64,000 nt of DNA, from the NCBI RefSeq assembly GCF_017654505.1, contig NC_054545.1:9495427-9559426 (forward strand). Reading direction: 5' to 3'. The translations under genes and the position numbers were made by a program. Shown here piece by piece: positions 39,790 to 52,060 of this stretch. Origin of the DNA: Polyodon spathula (Eukaryota; Chordata; Actinopteri; Acipenseriformes; Polyodontidae). Position 1 is the stretch's first letter, and every line of letters begins with the position of its first letter. The notes under the pieces are model-generated. The model ran no database searches, was not told the origin of the DNA, and worked only from the letters and a program-made list of their open reading frames with translations.

Positions 39790-40810
39790 CAAACCTTTGC
39801 CCCATTAGTACATAACAACTGTATTGGCCATGAAATTACGATTATTAAACTGCAAAATATTGTCTTTGAATCTCTTGTTGTAAATTGGTATAGGACTCAA
39901 ACTCAAAAGGGGATTATTGATAGTATTAAATCTGATCTGGCCATAATCAAAAAGGGGTTCCTCAGGGTTCAATTCTTGGTCAGTCCACTGCTTTTTTGCA
40001 TCTTTATAAACAGGTCTAATGTTCTTAAATAGTCCACATTTCATTTATATATAATACAGTCCCCTTTGCCAGTGGACATTGTTTAAGTGAAATCCAACAC
40101 AACCTTCAAAAAGACTATGATGCCTTGCAAAATGCATTACTAAATAGGTTGATTTTAAATACTATTTAATACTAAAACCATGTTATTTGGATGTGCACCT
40201 AAATTGCACAATGTTAGAAGTAATCTTGCTCTTGTATTAACTGATGGCACTAGTCTTGAAACTGTAACACAATTTAAAAACCTTGTTTTATGGCTTGACT
40301 CAGTGCTACATTTTGAATACTACATTGAGCATCTGTTAAGCTAACCTTGGTTTTCTATCCAGACACAGGCAGTGTTTCTCTCATGAAGGTTGTTCTCGAT
40401 TGGTAACCCAAATGATATTACTGTTAATGGACTGCGCTGATTCAGTATACATGAGTCCTTCCCACACAGTTCTGACAATTGGTTCCCATAGTGCTGTAAG
40501 AATTACACTGAATGCAGATTACGAGAAGCACCTTGGTGCTCTCTATGAAACTAGGATGGTTCAGTCTGGAGAACAGATGGCTCTCTCATTGTTTTCTGTT
40601 TAGTTTATAAGATGAATTATGGAAATTCTCCAAGTTAGAGATGTAACTCTACCTATGCACTGAGATCAAATTATGTGCCTACTTGTAATATCCCCAAATT
40701 GAGATCTAACATGGGCCAACATGCTTTTGTATACCAGGCATTTCATTGCCTTCAAGCTTTAAAACTGTTGCTTCACAATGCCTTTTTAAATCACTCATAA
40801 ATATTTATTT
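39790..40810 (+). pseudogene. Degenerate Rex1/L2-type LINE reverse transcriptase relic
   Basis: Read on the plus strand across several frameshifts, near 39940-40015 the sequence spells the non-LTR reverse transcriptase motif VPQGSILGPLLF in broken form. It is followed by a decayed active-site region with ASGH-like residues near 40065. Then come the C-terminal signatures KTMLFG (near 40180) and FKNLVLWLDS (near 40280), and further down HTVL, HSAVR and NMGQHAFVYQAF. This order fits the 3' half of a Rex1/CR1/L2-clade open reading frame. Frames are broken many times, so it is old and inactive. The 5' part is missing. Confidence 0.7.
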
Positions 40811-43800
40811 TGAATCAGGGCTTCAAATCCTGTAAATAAGGACTATGACCAGGATCATATAAATTGGAATTCTATGTTTTCATTTTGTATTACTGTTTTT
40901 ATGATTGGTTTAACTGTTTTTGTCCTGTTTGAATGATTTGTTTTTTTTTCCATTGATTTTACAATGTTATTTCTTGCCAGTACCCCCTTGAATTTGAGAT
41001 GAATAGTTCATTTTTTGTTTGAATTTACCATTGTACAGTAGTGCCACTTTCTGCCACTTACAATCATTTGGGAAGAGATTATTTTCTGTTATGGTGTAAT
41101 GTTATAACTTTTGACCTTTCCCTGATATCTTTTGAAGCACTCAGATTACAGCAAGCCATCATTGTGCTGGATTAGTTTTTGGCAGATTGTGTTTTTAACC
41201 AAAATTGTGTCCAGTTGTACCTGGCTCAACTAAACTCAATGCTAAAATTAAAAGAAATTCTTACAAATGATGAACATGTGATTTAGCTGTTCAACAGAAC
41301 TGTTGAAATCAAATGCAATTAATTGGTACGCCTTAGAAGAATTAGAATGTACATTTTTTGAGGGAGCATAAAAATAAAATTAAAAAAACGTTTTAATTCC
41401 AGATTTATCGACTCTTTTTCAAATTACATTTTACTTTTACTTTATTTTAGTTGGGAGTACCAACCTCCCTAAAACTGGATAGGACATATTACATCTTTAA
41501 ATTGCTGCTTTCAAATGCATTGCCACTACAGATGCAGAATTAACCAAAAGCACGTTATACTTCTAAACTATAATACTTTCTGAAATATTGCTTTAATGTT
41601 TTTGCAGAAGGCATGTGGGTGAGCAAAATGATGAATTAAATGCTGAAAGGAATTAGAGCTCCACATTCAAGAAAACTTTCAATATGGAAATGAATTATTT
41701 ACAGGTCAAGTGAAAATGACATCATCATTTTTATTTATTTTCTATCATAAGCTCTGCATGCCCTTTCACACTGTTGTATGATTTTATATCAAATTGCTTC
41801 TTAATGTGGTTTGACGACATGCCTGAAATCCAATAACCTTGAATTACTTTAACAGACATACTGTACATACTGGCTCTTCAAATTCAGTAATGGGCTTCTA
41901 TCTAACCAATGCATTGAAAATGAAAATTAATCAAGGGTGAAGTGCTACCATACTGCAGATACTTTTTACTTCAAAAAGCACTCCCATTCTTTTTTGGGAA
42001 TCATTCTTTTAAATCTATCATTGGGTACTGTTTTTATTTTTCTGTAAATGTGTAACAGGAAAACAACCACAATATCTTACATTCTTCAATCTACAATCAT
42101 GTAATCATATTTCTGCTCTATATGATATGGAAAACATCTCTCTAGTCCTGTTTAGAAACTAAGAAAAATAAATAAAGAAATACAATGAGAACATGGCTCA
42201 AACGTCTCTACAAGGATTACAGTTTTAATGCTCTGGGGTGCATGTGTTATTGCCACAACCCTATACATGTTCAGGTTTCTGTTTTCCTAATTCAAATGTA
42301 GTATTGATTTCTTTGTGAGCTTTACATGACTATTTCTGTTCTGAGATGACAAACTTGTAGCTGAACCATTATTTCATTTAACAACTTTTACTAGGATAAA
42401 TTACTCACTGAGACTGTACAAGTCTCATTTTCTGTAAGGTCCTGAGGCAGGAGGCAGTAAGCTACAATATAAAACATTAGAACTAAAATATATGAATAGA
42501 AACAACTGCAAGCAAACATATACAACATATCAATAGCAGTGAGTGTCTACAAAAGTCCCTTAGAAGGTTCAGTGATTATATTTACAAACAAGAGCTGCAA
42601 TGATTAAAGAGTTTGCTTTGAGATTTATATAAGATCTAGGTAAAGGGCACACAAACCATAAGACAATGACCTGGAGGCACTGTACTTCTGGCTTTGGGGA
42701 AGTACATTATTCAGCCAATTTCATTCTACTTTATGAAGCAAAATTAGTTAATTCTATAGGGGAACCTTTTGGCCACAGCTGTAGTGCAGCTCCATATGGA
42801 GAAGATGGTTGCTCTAAAGTTTTCAGAGTTAAGGAAAGAGATTTTGAGAGTGAAACACAGAGTATTGCAGAGATGTTTTAGAGTGGTGCTACAGAGTCTG
42901 TCTTTTGGATATTCAGTGAGGTACTTATTTTCAATGGAGGGCACTAAGCAGTGCAGACCATCTATCTTGATATATCATTCATATTTTAATTATTTATCAG
43001 GGCCAATAGTTACCATTGTGGCAAATTATGGCATGTTTTAGTACCTTTAAATATCAGTTTTAAAACCATAGTTAATAAGACCAGTGCAACTGTCAGAACA
43101 GAGACATCTGGACGGATCCAGATGAAAGCCAGAGGCTAGAAATCTGAGTGTACATATTTTACTGCAGATATCGACTGGGACAGATTGTTCTTATTTGATC
43201 AAATATGAACAAAGTAAAATATCCCTTATGTTTGATACAGTATATGCTATATACACTACAATGCTTCAAATATAGATGGAATTTGATTGTTCTTCTTTCT
43301 ATAGTAATCAAGATCAATAACTCTGTATGCAGTTTCTACAGGTCACAGGTAGAAGTACCCTTATATAATAAGTTAAAATTTAATCAGGCCCCCCCACCAA
43401 AACAAAACAAAAAAAAAACATATTGTGTCTGTATTTTATTTAAATATCAAAACATGCTCTGGCATGCAATTTTATGGTGGAATATTTTCATATTTTGCAA
43501 TCTTGAAATGAGGAAATATTTTAAATAGTCACTAACAATTTGTGACTAATAAAATGTGATTAGTCCAAGATCATTTTTTACTTTATAAAATACACTTGAG
43601 ATAGGATATACTGTGCAAGAGTAACGCAGGCATTTTAAGACGTTGTATTTAGTTAAATTCCATGTTTTTACACTGTTGATAATGTGATCTGGAGGTCCAA
43701 TTGATCCAAGACAAATACAGAGCACTCATTGTTACCCACAATATCGTGTTTTATGACACTATGCAATTGAACTCCCAGAACACTTCCAATTAACTAGCAA

Positions 43801-46800
43801 CAGAGTCAAAAATTGTATTAACATTAATGAAGCCCTTATTACAACACACCTGTACACTGCACCTCTAGGAGGTTTGATTGGATGCCAACTTAGAACAGGG
43901 AAATAACAGCAAAGATATTCAATCAATACAGTAGTCTAATCTTCCATAAGGAATCAAGCTTAAAACATAAACTACGACCGGATTATTTTTGTATATTTAC
44001 TTACATATAAGAAAAACATCTACAATCTTCTGTCATGTAAAATAAGCCGTTTTTTGGTGATTGCTGGCTGCACTTTGATTGCATATTTTTTCTCTTTTAG
44101 TTTCAAAGGTTCTTGCTTTATGGTAATTATACTGACCACGTTCTGCAGAAATATCAAAAGTCAACAATCTTTGATGGGTAGTAATCATAATTCCACCACG
44201 GTTCAATTCATTTGACCTTTAGAACCTTTAAAGCAATTTGCACGCTGTATAAAATTGTATTAATTACAGGGGGAAAAAAACCAAAACTTTAATTTTCCAC
44301 TACTGCTCACATGAACAACAAACACGATATAGTTTCCTCTTTGCACTGCAGCATAGTAACAGAAGTCTTAATCTTTTACTTTGACCCGTATCTCCAGAAT
44401 ATAAAAAGTGATCCTTTCCTCAAGCCACGGGGAGATAAGCATCATTGTACTTTGCATATCCTCCTACAGCTATGTGAAGTAAAAAGAGCATAATCAAGTC
44501 CAGGCTTTCAGATTGTCTTGATAGATTATTGACATAGATGTTGCTGTGGTATATAATTTAAAGCACATTGTCAATGCAACCTTTCAAGTCTGAAGCATGA
44601 AACATTTTGCTAAAAAAAAGAAGAAAAAAAGAAAACACAAACCCAGTATAGGATGGAGTTCTTGCAGTTCCTTGGTGTTTAATTGTTGTAATGCAAGTCA
44701 CAGTATTTGCTTATTCATTATACAGCACTTTCCATGTGTCTGAGTTCTGATGGGATTTTGGCCAGCATGGAAGAGCTGCAAACCCGTGTTCAAGCTCAGT
44801 TCAAACTTGCCATCTTTACTAAATGTTCTTCATATACAATGTACAATTTTGCACTACAATAGTTCTGTACTAAGAGTCAATGGTGGCGGATGGACGGCAC
44901 TGTTTTATGCAAGGTTTATGCAAGGTTTGCTTTCGATTGACATGGTGTTGACAAAAAACTTCTCCTGGCCTGATTTCATGATTGACACTTCATGGTCCAC
45001 CAGAGATTAAATTCATCTTTAGTTGGGACATAAATCAGACACGGAAAAGCTCCCACTTGAGCTGCTCCACTTTGCAACTCTTCTCTACAAGTGGGCATGC
45101 AAACAAGGTATTTATTATAATCTGTCTTTTGAGCAATGGCTATCAAATGTATGTCAGGGGACTAAACTGTGACTTCAAGGTCAATTCACTGGTAACAATA
45201 GAATTTGAGGCCTCAAGAGAGAAAGGTGGGTTACTGCATTGTGTCCTTTTAACTGGAATATATGTTCTTTTGTCATGACCTTTTGTGCTTAATGAAATCT
45301 AAATCGTTAGTACTGCTGGAGAGGTGATAATGTCAAAGTGCAAATATTTGACATAACTGAAATATAGTTCAAACCAACCAACATCAGTTTCAAGTTCTGT
45401 TCACCCTTGTCAACATTAGGAAATATGTGTGATTAACGTGCTGGTAGTGTAGTTTTATGATAGGCAAAAGAAGGTAAGGCAACAGGTTTTGCCCACTTCC
45501 CCAGTACCAGTGTTCTTTTCACTGGATATAGTCATTTAATTTCTCAGAAACTAGGATACATGTGTGCAATTTCTTTATGTATTTTGTAAGATTACATAAA
45601 AGACTCCAAAACATAATTCATTTATATCACATTCCACGTTCATTTTTATTTTTGGAACTTTTTAAAAGCCACAATAAGGATAAGGAGGTGCCATAACTAA
45701 AAATGAATCCTTGGTTCAGTCTTCAGAATTGTAATTCTAAAACAAGTGGTTAAAACTTTAAAGCCCACACTTCCAGAAACCTAAATCAAGAAAACGTCCT
45801 CTTGTAAGAACACAGTTTACCAACATGTTTAATGGAGTAGACATGGCTTCACTTTGAGAAACACATTTCCAGAAACAAGTGGTTTTGACTTTGGCTAAAA
45901 TCCACAATTTTATTAATATTTAAGCAAAGGCTACTGATTTCCATACCATTCCATGCGATATTAATGCTTTCTTCTATTTTTTGGATTCTAAGGAGGGAAT
46001 GATCCCATGTTGCTTGAAAATAATGGACACCATTTATTATGACTTTAAGTGGTATTTCATAGGAGTATTTTCACCATTACTAAATCATTTTAATCATATT
46101 CAGTTTAATAATCATATATAGAGTAGCTAAAAATAAATCATCCAATGAATTAGACTCTCAATACAGTCAAATCAAAATCATATAATATAACTAGGACAAA
46201 ACAGGCCATATGCACATCATTGTATCAGATGTCTGTTTAAACTGCATCCTGTTAACATGATTTCCATTCCCACAGGACTATACTTTAAAAAGTAATAGGT
46301 TCTGTTTCACATTAAGAATAACTTGATTTGTTTTCCATACTGTCCTGTTTAAGAAAAAAAACAAAAAAAAAAAAACATTTAAACTACCATCAAACAGAAT
46401 TATAAAGTAAAGGCTGCTAGCCCTTAGTTCCTCAGATCCACCACATACTGTATAGAAATTTTTTCCCCATATTTTTTAGTGCCTTAACCAAGGAACACTG
46501 CTACAATTACTGCAAGCCCCTTGATCAGATGAATCAATAAAAAAAAAAGTCCAGATTCAAATTTAAATAAAGTTGATACTCAGACAGATATCAAAACAAT
46601 GGAGCGAAAACAATACACAGAAGGCATGTATCTTAGTTAAAGCAGACATATACATTATAATGTCACAATACAACAAAGCTGTATGGATATATTTAAAAGT
46701 AGATGTCTCTTTATTACTTTAACAGTTATTATATTTTGACAGCGGGAGAGCTTGTATTCTAGTTCCTCTTAAGCATTCTTTTTGATGTTCTTCTAAGGAA

Positions 46801-47154
46801 GAGATGTATTTGCACAGCACCTAAAATAACCATACAGTACAGAAGAAACAAAAACAGACTGAAAAGTATTTTTTAAGTACACAAGTATCCATTCATGGTT
46901 TATATTTTATTCAACCATTATACTCATACTACATTCTGTAGGAAAACAGATTTTACTGGTTTTGTTCAATAAATTAAGTTTAGTTTGCCAACTTTTTATT
47001 TTTATTTTTTATTAACCATGCACTCTATTAGTTTTAAGGCGTATTATTTTCCACATCACTGGACATATATAACACTAACATGAAGCATTTATGCCATCAT
47101 TATACATCATATACATCAATGTTAGCACTTTATATATAATCTATAGTTATATAA

Positions 47155-47221
<67 letters not shown>

Positions 47222-48576
47222 TTATTCACATCTTAACCTTGCTATTCCATCTTTTTTGAACATTTAACTGGCAAAAGCAGTTTTAACAAAAAGTATAAGA
47301 AAAACAGCAAGGCACGCATTTTTTATGTTTTAAAACATTTCCATATAAAGTAACATAAAAAAAAGAAATGGTGTATTATTAACTTACACAGAATGCCAAG
47401 GGCCTTGTAATATACAACACAATACAGTTGTTTCCAACTTATCCAGTGTTGCATAGATAGATATTGGATTTATTTTTACAAACGGTCAATTTTAGCACTG
47501 TTTAAATTCTGTTGTATATGGGAATCAAGAATGAAAAATGGAAGTTGTTATCTTTCTTCATTTCTATCATACCAATAGTTAACTCTTAAAACAATAAGGC
47601 AAAACAAAAAAAGCTGCTTCCAATGAGAAATATCTGTGCATAAAATCAGAGATAAACAAAGTGGTTTGCGGTTGACATAATGACATAAAATAATGTACTT
47701 ATAATGTACTTATTTTATCTTTAATTTTGTGGTTGTAGGATATAGAGGTGAACTACCATGCATAAGAGAAAGAGTAATAAAAATTCAGAATGGAGGTGGA
47801 CCTTTGAGGTAGCTCAGAACAAGAGTCCATGATGAAGTGAGGACAGTGGGTTTGTTGCAGTGTGTGGGCACCACTAATATGGGAGTTACAGTCACAGTCA
47901 GTAACAGGAGAAGCAGAAGAAGCCACATGGCCAAGCCAGAAATGAACAACTCTGTTGGAAAGAGGACGGCCTTGGTTTCTCTGACGGTGCTGAGCAGGGA
48001 TCAGTTAGAACACAGCTCACGTCATGGGTTGGTTTTGGAGTATGGAGGAGCAAAGCTGCGTGTTGGTCTCTGAAAAGAAAAATAAATATATATATATATA
48101 TATATTTTTTTTTCCCCACAGTGATGAACTGGGCCATATAAACTTTCCTGTTTGAAATTCCCATATTATTTAGGTTGGGTATAATTTACAGCTGTTAATA
48201 TAAACAGAATGAATGACTGTCAGCATTAACTGGCAGGTTTACACCAGTGGATGGATGTTAAATGTGTTGCATATCAATATTAGGGGACTGCTTCTAAGCC
48301 TATTCTATTATAATAAATTTGCATGCCTGAACTATGGGTTTATTGGTGCTGTTCATCACATCTGAAAATTTCAGTCTACAAAAAGCTTCTTTTGGTGTTT
48401 ACAAAAAAAGGACAGAACTCTTATGTCAAAACTTTGAAGCATAACCAATGAGCATGTGAGATTAGCTATATAATGCTACACCATATAAAATACAAAAACC
48501 AGAAACAATTTTATTGGAGCAGAGCTACTTAACCAATATAGCATATTCTAAATACACAAATGAAGCAAAAAATATA
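40811..48576. other. AKAP6-NPAS3 intergenic sequence, no gene seen
   Basis: Mostly AT-rich DNA with a TA/CA microsatellite at 47156-47221. Repeat-free stretches at about 41600-41760 and 43670-43880 stand out mildly. Open frames of 60-107 codons occur but have no known motifs. AKAP6 3' untranslated sequence could reach into the right part of this region if a distal polyadenylation site is used. Confidence 0.5.
47156..47221. repeat. (TA)n(CA)n microsatellite
   Basis: About 50 bases of TA followed by about 15 bases of CA. Confidence 0.95.
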
Positions 48577-49075
48577 CAGTGCTACCCTGCTATAATGCAG
48601 CTGTCAGGGTCCATAATTAGGATACCGCACTATATGTGTTTCATCTTACATGAATATAGGCATTTTTGTTCCTGAAATGATTTACAATGCCCACAAGCCA
48701 AATTAATATTGTAGCGTACCGTGGAAAATTGAAGGAAGGAGACACACGGTTTACTGGGGCAATTATTCCCAGCCCCTGTTATCCTGGGCCACACCAAAAA
48801 CAACAGTCTTGCACTCTCACAGCAGCACATTCACAAAGCAGCTTGTCTCACGCTTTAGCGCAGTACATTGTTTTCCTAGAGCAGCCCTCTTTGGAGTCAA
48901 TCTTATCAAGAAAACCTCTTTGTTTTTCTTCGTCTGTTAGCCGTCCGTGCAACGTAGATTCTGCAACATTTATATATTTTGAAACTGCTTTTTGAGTTTC
49001 ACCTTTTCTTATTTTGTCCATTATATCGAGTTTCATTTTAAGAGAGGAAGCTTTAAGTTTTTTACTGTCTGCCAT
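48577..49075 (-). mobile_element. Internally deleted Tigger/pogo-type transposon relic
   Basis: The 48577 end (CAGTGCTACCCTGCTATAATG, next to TA) resembles Tigger terminal repeats, with the typical GGGTCCATAATT.GGATACCGC text following. On the minus strand, 49075-48848 encodes the N-terminal DNA-binding part of a pogo/Tigger transposase: MADSKKLKASSLKMKL, then an IMDKIRKGETQKAVSKYIN helix-turn-helix and an STLHGRL recognition helix. The DDE catalytic domain is absent, and only about 270 bases separate the helix-turn-helix from the terminal repeat. The opposite end beyond 49075 was not found. Confidence 0.65.
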
Positions 49076-51188
49076 GCTTCATATTGTATATCTGGAACAG
49101 TATACGTTTTTGAAATGTACACTTTAGCTCCAATTTCTTTGAATAATTAAAATAAAACAAAGAAACTTCAGGTTTCTTAGTGCATGTCTTGCCAGAATGA
49201 AAGCAATAGACTCTGAACAGCCACAGGGTTTGACTTCAACAATCCATAGTGAGGGTGGGTTAATTAAACCATGCAGCAAAGAGCAAAGGCTTGTGATGAG
49301 GATTACAGAGAGATGACTGAGAATACAACTGAGGAGATTAGCACAAAGTGCATCTCTTCTGCAGCTTCTAGAAGGCACTTAAGACATGCATTTCACACAT
49401 TCGGTAGAAATATCTGGATCTAACCAGTTACCTTTGGTCTTGTTTTGCAGTTACTGACCTCTACATTTTTTTTTTTTTTTTTATAGATATACGATATACA
49501 AAAGTAAAAGGGAAAAGAGCAATAAGCAATCCTATGTTAAAAAAAATTGTCGTTAGTTTAAGGAAGTGCGCTGGTTGAGAATCAAACATAGTAACCATCA
49601 AATAATTTATGTCCAAATCCGCTAGGTGTGCTAAAGAGTATTAGATAGAGACAACAAATACAGTATGAAGGACTTATGAAAGAATAAGATAAAAGCAAAT
49701 CTTAACTGTTGTGCAATCCTGTCTATCTTAATTGTCGCTAGGCAAAAATGTGAAATATTTGTAGACAACAAACATAGTTATCTTGCTTGATACAGGAAGT
49801 GGGCAGTTTTGGTGCAATCTCAAGCACTACAGTTTTTGCATACATACAACTACCAAATAAACCGAACAGCATAAACCATCCAATTGTAACATTCAATCTG
49901 AATTTTTACAGCATTCAACAATATCTCCACTGGGTGTGGATAAGACCTAGTGATTGTTACAATCAGGCAGTTCTTGATCTTGTGTTGAATTTGAGAAAAT
50001 CCTAATATTTTATATCATTGGGCCGTACCTGAATGCAGTATGTCTACTTTTTAATACAGGACTAAGCACATTCAGTAAAAATATGTTGTTCTGGTTATTG
50101 GGCAAAAAAAACCCCCTGAATTACATGCTCAACACAACTGAAAAAAATGTGATACTGCAGACTTGCAGTAACCAAGGGTCTGTGTGGTTACTTAAATGAA
50201 TTATTATTTAACTTGTTAGGTATATAAGGTTAAATGAATATCTTTATACTCAATGTACTAACAATCTCTTTCGGCTTATATATAGTGTATAGCTAATGCC
50301 TGCAATTATACTGTATGTTTCCATTGAGCTAACTGATTCCATTCCCCATACTTAATATTTCTTAATTATATTTTTTATTCAGACCCCTAATCAGACTTCA
50401 AACGGTACATACATGTAAACATCTCCTTGGATTGGTCATAGCCACATTTCTCCCCAGGTTGTCATCCTAGCACTGTTTTTGCTTAAGTATTTGTATTGTA
50501 GGCAAATCTTCTGTTAATAATTATACTAACAGATGATCAAATGTAGTAAAAAAAAGTAACCACACAGCTCAAACTGATTTTAGTTAAAAATATTCCTGTA
50601 TTTCGAGGATTGTAATAACAACAAAATATATACAATATTGAATAGTGTAAGACACAGTATTGATAATCTGGATAACTGTGAAAAACACACACAAAAAAGT
50701 TTTCTTTTTTGTCATATTTCCGCTACACAAAACAAAGCAATAGAAAATATAATCCCTAGCTAACAGTAATAGCTAAAGATGGCTTTTTTTTTCTTGTTAT
50801 GTAAGTGCAGTGTTTCAATCCAATTTGAAGGATAAGGGACCATCATGATGAAAGCACTGTGGGCTATAATTTAAATCATGCAACAGTAACAGCAGATGAG
50901 GCAAAGTCATCATCAAGGTAAAAAAAAAAACAGGTCCTTGTGTTTGATCATGGCCAATTTGCAAAAGGCTGTACGGCAAAAAAAAAAAAGCCAATGCTTT
51001 TGATTGAAAAACTGATGATGAGTCTCATTAGTTTTGTGCCTACCTGCATATGGATGGAACAATACAAGGTATTGTCTGCAATGCAAGGTTGGGTACCAAG
51101 CAATCTCTACAGCCTTTTTATCAGTAAAACAAACACACTTGTTTTTTCTCATTTTGTATTCTATACCTTGGCCAGACACCTTACAGCA
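49076..51188 (-). other. AKAP6: AKAP6 3' UTR and downstream region
   Basis: Sequence immediately 3' of the AKAP6 stop codon on the minus strand. No open frame with a known domain is present. Poly-T runs near 49468-49483 and several A-rich runs occur. A polyadenylation signal candidate at 50379-50374 would give a 3' UTR of about 0.8 kb. Longer UTRs are possible. Confidence 0.4.
50374..50379 (-). terminator. Candidate AKAP6 polyadenylation signal
   Basis: AATAAA on the minus strand, the first canonical hexamer I noticed downstream of the AKAP6 stop (about 810 bases away). Hexamers are common in AT-rich DNA, so use is unproven. Confidence 0.3.
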
Positions 51189-51281
51189 CTAGGGTTCTGG
51201 GTGGTCTGAGCTGTCAGCGTAGGTGTTGCCGCCTTTGGCTTGCTTTCGGTCATCTTTTGTATATCTTTCAGACCTTGGCAA
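51189..51281 (-). CDS. AKAP6: AKAP6 last coding exon
   Basis: After a TTTCTTGCAG acceptor on the minus strand, 30 codons in phase 0 encode LPRSERYTKDDRKQAKGGNT and end at a TAG stop (51191-51189). The preceding exon ends in phase 0 at a CAG|GTAGGC donor, giving a continuous ...SARKQ-LPRSERY... junction across a 779-base intron. The basic, polar tail fits the C-terminus of AKAP6. The call rests on the splice-site and phase agreement and on position, as I do not recall the family's exact last residues. Confidence 0.85.
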   Translation of the reverse strand: MPRSERYTKDDRKQAKGGNTYADSSDHPEP

Positions 51282-52060
51282 CTGCAAGAAATTCAAAATG
51301 TTATCTCTGAAGATAGATATACCTTTTCTAACAATGTCACACTTTTTCTTAAAGTGACAGACCATATTTAATAATACATTTTGCAGTCTAGAATATGAAT
51401 ATCATTTTAATCACTTCTCACATTTAAAGATTTCTTGCATAATGTATTCATTTCTTATCTGGATTTTTTATCTTAACATTTAGTGATGAATAAAGGCAAC
51501 CCCCCAAAGATAAGAATCGCACATTCTTATCTTTTATTAAATTGAGCCCAATGTTCTTTTTAATGAAACAAATGAAATGTGCTTATCTTAATGCAACTTT
51601 ATATAAGACAACGTCTGGGAAATATTTCTTTATAGAAATTAGGCATGTTATGTATAAATTAATACACTCAACTATGTGCTTCAAGCTGCTACAGCAGGAT
51701 ACTCAAATAAAGTTTTAGATGTATTGAACAACACTACAGATGGAAAACAACTTTAGAAGAATACAAACACATGCTAATTCAGTCATGAAATGAAGTAATG
51801 ATTTTCACTGTATATTTTGCTTAAAAATCAGCATATAATCTGACTGATTATGATTATTCTGTTCTCCAGACCTTAACATTTTAAATCTAAAGATGTAAAT
51901 CCCACTTCCATTAGCATTTGAGGGGAGAAGAGGAGGAGGGATGGGGGCTAAAGACTAATATGAAATGTTTAGCTGCTGAGATAGACATTAACTTAGACAG
52001 ACATTGAAGCAAACATATTTCTTTATAAAGAGATATCATGCAATAAAATGTATAGCCTAC
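51282..52060 (-). other. AKAP6: AKAP6 intron between the last two coding exons
   Basis: A 779-base intron with GTAGGC donor at 52060 and TTGCAG acceptor at 51282 (minus strand). If retained, the upstream frame continues for 49 codons to a stop at 51911, giving a different C-terminus. Confidence 0.85.

Noticed and set aside
43205..43528. 107-codon plus-strand open frame in the intergenic region
   Set aside because: Low-complexity, AT-rich, includes a translated A-run; no homology recognised.
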